Positions 1 through 5,701 of a DNA stretch of 7,300 nucleotides are shown here, in pieces; the stretch's first letter is position 1; the number at the start of each line of letters is the position of its first letter. The notes beneath the pieces are model-generated. The model saw only the letters and a program-made list of their open reading frames with translations, did not search any database and had not been told where the DNA came from. The stretch lies in assembly GCA_012031475.1 (NCBI GenBank), contig JAAUTJ010000230.1, positions 1-7,300 on the forward strand, read 5' to 3'. The position numbers and the translations under genes are program-made. Source of the DNA: Leptolyngbyaceae cyanobacterium SM1_3_5 (GTDB lineage: Bacteria; Cyanobacteriota; Cyanobacteriia; Elainellales; Elainellaceae).

Positions 1-176
1 GTTCACCTGACCGGAAACGGCCCCTGCTCCTGTGCCTGATGGTGCGCCTGCATAATCGCATCGATCGCAGCTTGCGGCATTGCCCCTTGTCCGCCGTAGT
101 TGAAGTAGGCTTTGTTTGTCAGCGCGGGAAACTGCTGACGATGGGCGGCGAGTGAGGAAGGCGGGGCGATCGTCAT
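1..176 (-). pseudogene. L-cysteine/cystine lyase (C-DES)-like PLP enzyme, N-terminal fragment with apparent frameshift
   Basis: Read leftward from the ATG at 176-174, this gives a 57-aa peptide that matches my memory of the N-terminus of Synechocystis cystine lyase C-DES. C-DES is a class V aminotransferase-fold, PLP-dependent enzyme that releases sulfur from cysteine or cystine. The conserved run is HRQQFPALTNKAYFNYGGQG followed by MPQAAIDAI, and then GPF. In the family GPF is followed by Ser and the rest of a protein of about 390 aa. Here the frame after GPF reads PVR and stops at 5-3. Reading one base back restores S-G-Q-V-N to the window edge, so one base seems to be missing around 14-17, next to a TTT run. 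This is either a real frameshift or a sequencing error. Only the N-terminus is visible, so the PLP lysine cannot be checked. No Shine-Dalgarno is obvious upstream of the ATG. Confidence 0.7.
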
Positions 177-192
177 GATGGAGGTAAGGCGA

Positions 193-234
193 AACTGATT
201 GAAATTGTATCAATCTCAGTTTGAAGTGCTTCAA
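193..234. promoter_or_regulatory. Two adjacent palindromes in a divergent intergenic region
   Basis: The 87 bp between the divergent cystine-lyase-like gene and the secreted-protein gene is AT-rich and holds two inverted repeats. AACTGATTG (193-201) faces CAATCTCAGTT (211-221), an imperfect match with a two-base bulge. Directly next to it, TTGAAG (221-226) and CTTCAA (229-234) are perfect 6-bp arms around TG. The position between divergent starts suits operator sites, but I recognise no known regulator motif and cannot place -35/-10 boxes with confidence. Confidence 0.35.
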
Positions 235-263
235 TCGGACATGGAACTGATGGGGATCGATCG

Positions 264-836
264 ATGCTGAAAACGGGACTGATGGGATTGGCTTTTGCCG
301 GACTGGTAGCCGATGCAGCTTGGGCACAGTTTGCACCTGAACCCCTGCGAACCGTGCCGATCGCGATCGTCTCCACCACGCGACCCGCCAGCATTCGCAC
401 CATTCGCGAAGTCAGCGGCTATCCACAGCGGTTCAGCTACACCGTCGGCAGCGGTGCGCTGATTGTGAATGCGGCCAATCAGGTGACGGGCTACTATTTT
501 TCAATCAGCGATCTTGAAGCCAGAGCCGCCTACACTTACGGCTTGTTTAGCAGCCGCAATCAGGGTTCGCTGACAAGCTGTGAAGGCGCAAGAAGCCTCA
601 CCCAGCGCGAAACCGCAGGCGAACTGCTGCTCGATCTGGGCGGAACCGCACCGCTAACGGCTTCGACTCGCGGCGTTGCGTTTGTTGGCTCAATCGATCG
701 CCCGATTTCGCTGCCTGAACCGATTCCGCTTGACTCGATCGGCTATCTCTACATTCAGCCCGCACCCGATGCCACCCTCAACTCCAGCGAATTTTGTGCA
801 AACATTCGTCTCAATCCGGGCGGATATGCACGTTAG
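264..836 (+). CDS. Exported hypothetical protein with signal peptide (190 aa)
   Basis: I do not recognise this family. The protein starts with a likely Sec signal peptide: Lys at position 3, a hydrophobic core at about residues 5-16, and an Ala-Trp-Ala site that predicts cleavage after residue 21. The mature part, about 169 aa, is rich in short hydrophobic and polar stretches suggestive of beta strands. It has two cysteines, C106 and C178, which could form a disulfide outside the cytoplasm. There are no membrane spans after the signal and no catalytic motif I can name. The ATG at 264 was chosen because the signal peptide begins there and GGGGA lies 7 bases upstream; no upstream in-frame start is better. 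It diverges from the cystine-lyase-like gene and is followed 101 bp later by the nuclease gene on the same strand. A periplasmic or surface role is inference. Confidence 0.72.
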   Translation: MLKTGLMGLAFAGLVADAAWAQFAPEPLRTVPIAIVSTTRPASIRTIREVSGYPQRFSYTVGSGALIVNAANQVTGYYFSISDLEARAAYTYGLFSSRNQGSLTSCEGARSLTQRETAGELLLDLGGTAPLTASTRGVAFVGSIDRPISLPEPIPLDSIGYLYIQPAPDATLNSSEFCANIRLNPGGYAR

Positions 837-937
837 CGTTCAAAAGTGAACAATCTTTGTCAGAATTTAAGCAAGTTCGCTGTTTGCAGCAACTCGACAG
901 TCGGTTACTCACTTGTTCCCTTTCGCATCCTGATCGA

Positions 938-2404
938 ATGTGGCTGACTGATGAACTGTTTTTTAATTTTCAGCGCTGTCGTCGTCGGGCGTTTCTCGAT
1001 CGCTTCGGAGACGAAACGCAGCGCGACCCGCCGAGCGACTATGTGCTGAAGCTGCGGCAAGACAGCCTCGCCCATCGGCGCACCGTTTTGTCTGACGCGA
1101 TCGTGCAGTCGCAGCCCGTCTACCCCAGAGGAGACTGGAACGCGGGGGCAGCAGCCACGCTTGACCTGATGCGGCAGGGAGTCGATCGGATCACAAAGGG
1201 CGTTCTGCTGCTGGCGATCGATGGCGGCATCACCCTGGTAAGCTGCCCGGATGTCTTGGTGCGTCAGCCGGGAGACTCGGTTTTGGGTGACTGGCACTAT
1301 GCCCCGATCGACATTCGGCTGGGCAAACGTCCGAAGCTCGACTATCAGTTCACGGTTGCCTTCCACACGTTCGTTTTGGCTGGAGTTCAACGCACCTGGT
1401 CAAAAGCTTGGCTGATTTTGCGACAGCGCGGCAAATATCAGGTGAATCTTGCGGAAATGCTGCCGCGCATGGAAGACGCGCTGCAAGCCTGCATTGAACT
1501 GCTGCAAACCCAAACAGAACCCGAAGTTTTCATCGCCAACAACCGCTGCGATCTCTGTCCTTGGTTCGGTCACTGCTACGACATTGCCCAACAGCAAAAT
1601 CATTTGTCTCTGCTTCCCGGTGTGACACCGAGCCGCTATGTGCAGCTTCGGGCGATCGAACTCCTGAGCGTGGAGGCTTTGGCGATCGCTCGTCCCAAAC
1701 AGCTTGAATCGCTGCCGGGATTCGGAATCCACGTGGCCGATCGACTCATCCGTCAAGCCCAATCGCAACTGCAAAACCGCGCCCTGCCGATCTACACGTC
1801 TCCCTCGCACACGCTGCTGACCGAAATTGAACTGCCGACCGCGCCGATCGAACTTTACTACGACATCGAATCCGCACCGGATCACAATTTGGCTTATCTG
1901 CATGGCGTTTTGGTGGTCGATCGGATTGCCCAAACCGAAACCTTTCATGCGCTTTGGGCCGATGATGCCGAGGCGGAAGCGATCGTTTGGCAGCAGTTTC
2001 TCGCGCTCACCGCTCAGTATGCCGACGCGCCGATCTTCCACTTTTGCCCGTATGAAGTGCAAACCGTGCAGCAGCTCGCCGCCGCTTTTGGCACACCCAA
2101 TCGCCAAATTAAACCGCTGCTCGATCGCTTTGTCGATCTGCATGAGCGAATTACGCGCGTTGCCACGCTGCCCGTCGAAAGCTACGCGCTTAAGCCGATC
2201 GCTCGCTGGCTGAATTTCGATTGGCGCGATGCGGATGCCAGCGGTGCCCAGTCGATCTACTGGTACGCCCAGTGGCGATCGACGGGTGATCCGGTTTTCC
2301 TCAACGCCATCTTGCGCTACAACGAAGACGACTGCCGCGCCACCCACCACGTCAAAGACTGGCTCGTCCAGTTTGCCCGCCCAGAACTCTCGCAAATCTC
2401 CTGA
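938..2404 (+). CDS. TM0106-family RecB-like putative nuclease with C-terminal RNase H-like exonuclease domain
   Basis: The 488-aa protein has the layout of the TM0106 family of predicted nucleases, whose substrate and pathway are unknown; related modules also occur fused to SF1 helicases. The N-terminal RecB/Cas4-like part has C14 (QRCRRRAFLDRFGD) and a later cluster C204-x2-C207-x5-C213. This one-plus-three cysteine pattern is the one that holds a 4Fe-4S cluster in Cas4 and AddB. Between them lie candidate acidic residues D105, D118 and D125; the usual D-x-K reads D125-I-R127. A helix-hairpin-helix-like stretch (SLPGFG, about residues 257-262) follows. The C-terminal domain (about 300-480) is a DEDD/RNase H-type exonuclease fold (PF13482-like) with D309-I-E311, D400, an SYALKPIARWL motif and YNEDDC at 461-466. 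An ATG at 794 would overlap the previous gene and add 48 residues unlike the family, so I chose 938, where MWLTDELFF begins. No clear Shine-Dalgarno precedes it. It converges on murD. Confidence 0.85.
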   Translation: MWLTDELFFNFQRCRRRAFLDRFGDETQRDPPSDYVLKLRQDSLAHRRTVLSDAIVQSQPVYPRGDWNAGAAATLDLMRQGVDRITKGVLLLAIDGGITLVSCPDVLVRQPGDSVLGDWHYAPIDIRLGKRPKLDYQFTVAFHTFVLAGVQRTWSKAWLILRQRGKYQVNLAEMLPRMEDALQACIELLQTQTEPEVFIANNRCDLCPWFGHCYDIAQQQNHLSLLPGVTPSRYVQLRAIELLSVEALAIARPKQLESLPGFGIHVADRLIRQAQSQLQNRALPIYTSPSHTLLTEIELPTAPIELYYDIESAPDHNLAYLHGVLVVDRIAQTETFHALWADDAEAEAIVWQQFLALTAQYADAPIFHFCPYEVQTVQQLAAAFGTPNRQIKPLLDRFVDLHERITRVATLPVESYALKPIARWLNFDWRDADASGAQSIYWYAQWRSTGDPVFLNAILRYNEDDCRATHHVKDWLVQFARPELSQIS

Positions 2405-2447
2405 GCCGACTTCTGAACCGCCTGCATCAATTAATTTTTGTTTTTGA

Positions 2448-2463
2448 AAAGCGGCTTCGCTTT
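2448..2463. other. Small stem-loop between convergent genes
   Basis: The 121 bp between the convergent nuclease gene and murD contains a perfect 6-bp stem, AAAGCG and CGCTTT, around a GCTT loop. A T-rich tract at 2431-2445 lies to its left on the plus strand, which reads as A-rich in the murD transcript. Neither direction therefore has the classic stem followed by a U run. It may still help to end either transcript, but the support is weak. Confidence 0.25.
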
Positions 2464-2525
2464 CGCTTGTGATGCTGCTTTATGCTTCATCTGCTTGCGA
2501 CGGAGCGGCTGATTTTGCTCGATCG

Positions 2526-3950
2526 TCACAGCGCCAGACACAATTCGCGGAAGCGATCGCCCCGCTGCTCAAAGCTTTGAAACTGGTCAAAACTGGCACA
2601 AGCCGGAGAAAGCAGAACGACTTTTGCCGGATTTTGCTTGGCAAGTTCGGCGGCTCTGGGAACGGCATTTTCTAGCGTTTCCGCTTTTTCATAAGTTGAA
2701 TAGCCGATTTGAGTGAGCCGATCGCCAAACGCATCCGCCGCACTGCCAATCAGCAAAACCGCTGCCGCCTTTTCCTGAATTTTCGCCAGCCAAGCGCGAT
2801 CGTCTCCCGCCTTGGCTTCGCCGCCCGCAATCAAAACAACGGGAGCCGCCACTGCCGCCAGTCCGACCTCAGCCGCATCGTAGTTCGTCGCCTTGCTGTC
2901 GTTGATGAACTCCACGCCGTCCCGGACGCAAATGCGCTCCAGTCGATGCGGCACACCCGGAAAGGAAGCGATCGCCAGTGCGATCGCGCCATTCTCAATT
3001 CCGGCCAGCTTTGCCGTTGCCACTGCCATCAGCAAGTTTTGCTGGTTATGCGCCCCGACCATTTTCAGCGCATCGGCAGGCAAAATCTTGTCATCGTCAA
3101 ACCAGACCCAGCCCGATTCAATGTACGCACCGCGATCGCCCACCAGCTTTGCTTTTCCCTGAACGCTCGTCCAGCAAGCATTCGGGCAGCGATCGCCCAA
3201 CGCCTCACGCAAATAGGGATCGTCACCGTTCAGCACCATTTCATCCGACTGATCCAACAGCTTCGCCTTAATTGCAAAGTAGTTTTCGATCGTGTAGTGG
3301 CGGCTGAGATGATCGGGCGTGAAGGTCGTCCACACGCCAATGCACGGCTTGAGCGTTGACGAGGATTCAATTTGGTAGCTGCTGATTTCAGCAATGATCC
3401 AGTCGGGCGATCGGGTGTCGGGTGTCGGGTGTCGAGCGGCATTTGTGCCAGCGATGTCGGCGGTTTCCTGAATCCCGAACCCCTGATCCCGAATCCCTGA
3501 AGCCAACGCAACTTCACAGGCGGCGTAGCCAATATTGCCGCAGGCGGGCGCGTTGAAGCCTGCTGCTTGAAAGATGGCGGCGATCAAAGCGGTGGTTGTG
3601 GTTTTGCCATTTGTTCCCGTGATGCCGACCCAGGGAATTTCGCAGAGCGATCGCCATGCCAGTTCCATTTCACCGATTGTTTCGATGTTGCGATCGCGGG
3701 CTTCCACCAAGGCAGGCAAATCCCAAGGGACACCCGGACTCACCACAATTTGCTGAAAGTCAGCGGCGGGCGTGAAGCTGTGGCCGAGCAGAACGGTGAT
3801 GCCTTCGGATTCGAGCATTTGCTGGATGGGAACCAAATTGGGGGAGGCGTTGCGATCGCTCACCGCCACGTCCCAACCTTGGCGCTTCAGCAGTCGCGCT
3901 GCGGCGATTCCCGATTTTCCCAACCCCACCACGCAAGCATTCGGCATCAT
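2526..3950 (-). CDS. murD: UDP-N-acetylmuramoyl-L-alanine--D-glutamate ligase MurD
   Basis: MurD is the cytoplasmic ATP-dependent ligase that adds D-glutamate to UDP-MurNAc-L-Ala in peptidoglycan synthesis. The 474-aa product has all the family landmarks: an N-terminal nucleotide-fold start VVGLGKSG (7-14), the ATP-binding P-loop GTNGKTTT (112-119, Lys116), GNIG (138-141), EISSYQIES (188-196), TPDHLSRH (211-218), the probable carbamylated Lys228 in YFAIK, GAHNQQN (299-305), HRLE (335-338), the C-terminal-domain motif NDSKATNYDA (350-359), GGEAKAGD (376-383) and SPACASFDQF (448-457). It is slightly long because residues about 152-181 are an extra segment encoded by heptamer repeats, set between GNIGYAACEVAL and PDWIIAEISS. 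The start could be either of two consecutive ATGs. AAGGG lies 14 bases upstream of the first, too far to decide. It is transcribed alone here, convergent with the nuclease gene and divergent from the membrane-protein gene. Confidence 0.97.
   Translation of the reverse strand: MMPNACVVGLGKSGIAAARLLKRQGWDVAVSDRNASPNLVPIQQMLESEGITVLLGHSFTPAADFQQIVVSPGVPWDLPALVEARDRNIETIGEMELAWRSLCEIPWVGITGTNGKTTTTALIAAIFQAAGFNAPACGNIGYAACEVALASGIRDQGFGIQETADIAGTNAARHPTPDTRSPDWIIAEISSYQIESSSTLKPCIGVWTTFTPDHLSRHYTIENYFAIKAKLLDQSDEMVLNGDDPYLREALGDRCPNACWTSVQGKAKLVGDRGAYIESGWVWFDDDKILPADALKMVGAHNQQNLLMAVATAKLAGIENGAIALAIASFPGVPHRLERICVRDGVEFINDSKATNYDAAEVGLAAVAAPVVLIAGGEAKAGDDRAWLAKIQEKAAAVLLIGSAADAFGDRLTQIGYSTYEKAETLENAVPRAAELAKQNPAKVVLLSPACASFDQFQSFEQRGDRFRELCLAL
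3413..3433. repeat. Three perfect tandem heptamers (GGGTGTC) inside murD
   Basis: Three exact head-to-tail copies of GGGTGTC lie at 3413-3419, 3420-3426 and 3427-3433. Three heptamers make 21 bases, so the array keeps the murD frame and encodes residues 173-180 (R-H-P-T-P-D-T-R). This resembles the short tandemly repeated repetitive (STRR) heptamers known from cyanobacteria, which are usually intergenic. Confidence 0.85.
3470..3497. repeat. Four degenerate tandem heptamers (GAATCCC type) inside murD
   Basis: Four consecutive 7-base units read GAATCCC, GAACCCC, TGATCCC and GAATCCC (3470-3476, 3477-3483, 3484-3490, 3491-3497). They encode MurD residues 152-161, a Gly-rich stretch (G-I-R-D-Q-G-F-G-I-Q). 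The array lies 36 bases from the GGGTGTC array and has a different unit, so the inserted segment is composite. Confidence 0.8.
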
Positions 3951-4113
3951 TTCAGATCACGCAACCCTTAACGAAGTCATCATCTTACCGCGCTAGCATG
4001 GTCAACATTCGCGGAAAGGCGATCGCTCGATCGACAAGCCCACGCTGCAATTTCCTCGCCTCTTCACAGTTTTTCCGATCGCATCCTGTCACCTCACAAA
4101 GCAGGCTGTCACT

Positions 4114-4944
4114 ATGCCCAAGCGAACTTATGCTTTACCTCCCGATGGGCGCAGGCAACTGGAAATTACCTGGCAGCAAAATTACAGGCTGTTGGGCATT
4201 CGGCTGAATGGAAAATGGATAGGCACAATCAACGATTTGCGATCGCTGCAAGGCCAGCAAAAAACCTTTTACTTACAGGACGGATCGAGGATAACCATTC
4301 AAAAAAACCTTTTAGAAAGCGGTTTTTCTGTCTTGTTCAATGAAACATTTGTTTTCTCATGCTCAACTTCCGGCGTATCTTCTGCTGCCCATTCAGATGG
4401 AGGGTTTGCACTTTCCACGCTAGTCCTGATTGTGATTACTGTAGTTCATGTGTCGCTAAGCAAATACGGTTTTCAGGATGTTTGGATGTGGGAGGTTGCT
4501 GGTTCATTTCTGCCTTTGTTGATGTCTGTATTTGACGGCGAGAATTTACCAGCGGTTGCAAATATTCTGCTCTTTCTGAGCTTCGTTTATTTTGTTCTGA
4601 CAATCGGAGTTTGGCGGCGATCCGAAACAGCACTTGCGATCGCCGTCATTCTATTCTCTTTCGATACCGTTTGGCTAATGATCTCTACTTTCACAACAAA
4701 CGGAAGTGAACCAAGCATGTTGAGCATATTCACTTTGCTATGTCGAATCTGGCTTACAGGTTTGCTTGCTACTGGTCTAGCAAAGCCTGAGCAGTCAAAC
4801 GCAAATACTCTAGCAATCAATCCAATTCGCTTGTTTTCATCCATTTCTCGAATTATTTTGATCCTTGTTTTGTTGCCGATTGCATTACTTTTCGATCCAT
4901 TTAGTGTATTGTGGGGCTTATTTCTTAAAAATCGAAAAGAATGA
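4114..4944 (+). CDS. Hypothetical polytopic membrane protein with soluble N-terminal domain (276 aa)
   Basis: The function is unknown. Residues 1-95 form a soluble, probably beta-rich domain: an LPPDGRRQLEITW opening, a turn at LNGKWIGTI and a strand pair around YLQDGSRITIQ. This resembles an N-terminal module I have seen in uncharacterised cyanobacterial membrane proteins (from memory, not verified). After it come about six hydrophobic segments, roughly at 98-115, 127-140 (short), 148-167, 172-192, 202-223 and 245-270, and a basic tail (KNRKE). No transport, protease or kinase motif is visible. The ATG at 4114 has AGG eight bases upstream. Codon use is clearly more AT-rich than in murD, gmd and the nuclease gene, which suggests a different history. 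It diverges from murD and ends in a stem-loop. Confidence 0.75.
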   Translation: MPKRTYALPPDGRRQLEITWQQNYRLLGIRLNGKWIGTINDLRSLQGQQKTFYLQDGSRITIQKNLLESGFSVLFNETFVFSCSTSGVSSAAHSDGGFALSTLVLIVITVVHVSLSKYGFQDVWMWEVAGSFLPLLMSVFDGENLPAVANILLFLSFVYFVLTIGVWRRSETALAIAVILFSFDTVWLMISTFTTNGSEPSMLSIFTLLCRIWLTGLLATGLAKPEQSNANTLAINPIRLFSSISRIILILVLLPIALLFDPFSVLWGLFLKNRKE

Positions 4945-4975
4945 AACCAATCTTGCGATTGCAACAATGGTTTCA
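4942..4975 (+). terminator. Two-tier stem-loop overlapping the membrane-protein stop codon
   Basis: TGAAACCA (4942-4949), whose first three bases are the stop codon, pairs perfectly with TGGTTTCA (4968-4975). Inside it, TTGC (4953-4956) pairs with GCAA (4961-4964) around GATT, and the two stems are separated by symmetric three-base internal loops. The position right at the end of the gene suits a terminator or a 3'-end stabiliser. No T run follows (ATACTTTGC), so it is not a textbook intrinsic terminator. Confidence 0.45.
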
Positions 4976-5100
4976 ATACTTTGCAATCAAGGAAATCTCG
5001 CCCTCACGTTATAGTTGCGAGCATATTCAATCAAGCTGATAATTCGCATTGGCGATCGCGCCGTTTATCACTTTGGGGCACGGAGTCTGACAAAAAGCAA

Positions 5101-5334
5101 ATGATGCAGGGAGTTGTGGATTCAAGCTGTGAAGCAACGCTTTCACACATTGTTGTAAACACAAATAGCGTTGGAAACACAAATCAGCAAAGACAGGTGA
5201 TTAATGCTGTAATTGATACAGGATTTAACGGCTTCCTCACCTTGCCATCTACCGTGATTACTGCGGTGAATTTGCCCTGGAATGCTTCTGATATCGTCAC
5301 TTTGGGGGACGGTAGCGAGACGACTTTTGATTGA
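5101..5334 (+). pseudogene. Truncated clan AA (retropepsin-like) aspartic protease
   Basis: The 77 residues from the ATG at 5101 match the first half of the small cyanobacterial clan AA aspartic protease family: an MMQGVVDSSCEATLSHIVV opening, the catalytic motif in AVIDTGFNGFLTLP (D39-T40-G41), and the LGDGSETTFD strand. Family members are usually about 120-135 aa and continue to an LVGM-type motif and a closing Gly-rich strand. Here a TGA at 5332-5334 stops translation directly after TTFD, and I find no LVGM-like sequence in any forward frame downstream. The flap/hydrophobic-Gly half is therefore lost, and a working protease is unlikely. The frame is open back to an ATG at 4981, but the extra 40 residues do not look like the family. 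The alternative is a short functional variant, which I consider less likely. It follows the membrane protein in the AT-rich island. Confidence 0.65.
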
Positions 5335-5686
5335 TTCGGTTCAATTCCCGGCATTGACGAAACGGCAAGATCAGCGATCGAAACGGGAATGTCAAGAATT
5401 TTTCTGGCAATGCGGTGGGATTTGCGATCGACGCAGATTTCCGAAGCGATCGCTCAAACGATATGCACTTCTACCGCTGCGGAATGCTGAATAATCGAAG
5501 GGGCGACCGGATAGGCCAGCCCAAAAACCGTTTAGTTTTTGTGAAGCTTGAGAGAATTTTTTGCGGTTTGTTTCGGCAGATCGATCGCCATGAGCAAAAA
5601 TCTAAGATGAACAGATTTGCGCTTTCAGCATCTGTATCGTCAAACTAGAGCAGATACACGGCTGCCTGAAAACCCCAAAAGAACGT
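5335..5686. other. About 350 bp of apparently decayed sequence upstream of gmd
   Basis: No convincing gene lies here on either strand. One forward frame is open from about 5358 to 5648, and its first 45 or so residues include repeated Asp-Arg/Gly-Asn patterns (GKISDRNGNV, GNAVGFAIDADF) that could be the remnant of a repeat protein, but it has no good start or Shine-Dalgarno. The C-terminal half of the neighbouring protease is not found here. The promoter of gmd should lie in the right part, but I cannot pick convincing -35 and -10 elements. Confidence 0.4.
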
Positions 5687-5701
5687 GAGGAAATTATAAG
5701 A

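Noticed and set aside
180..184. GGAGG on the plus strand as a ribosome binding site
   Set aside because: No start codon lies at a suitable distance downstream; the first plus-strand ATG is at 241 and leads nowhere.
838..851. GTTCA/TGAAC short hairpin after the exported-protein gene as a terminator
   Set aside because: It has only five base pairs, and the sequence that follows has no T run.
794..937. Upstream in-frame extension of the nuclease gene from the ATG at 794
   Set aside because: It would overlap the end of the exported-protein gene, and its 48 residues look like read-through non-coding sequence; the family-like N-terminus MWLTDELFF begins at 938.
1400..2395. Long open frame on the minus strand across the nuclease gene
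   Set aside because: It is the antisense shadow of a GC-rich gene: no recognisable motifs, an Arg/Gln/Val-rich composition, and full overlap with a well-supported protein.
3413..3497. Heptamer arrays considered as a CRISPR array
   Set aside because: The units are 7 bases long, contiguous and without spacers, and they are translated within murD.
4981..5100. N-terminal extension of the protease relic from the ATG at 4981
   Set aside because: The 40 extra residues are basic and irregular, unlike the family, which starts close to the MMQGVV segment at 5101.
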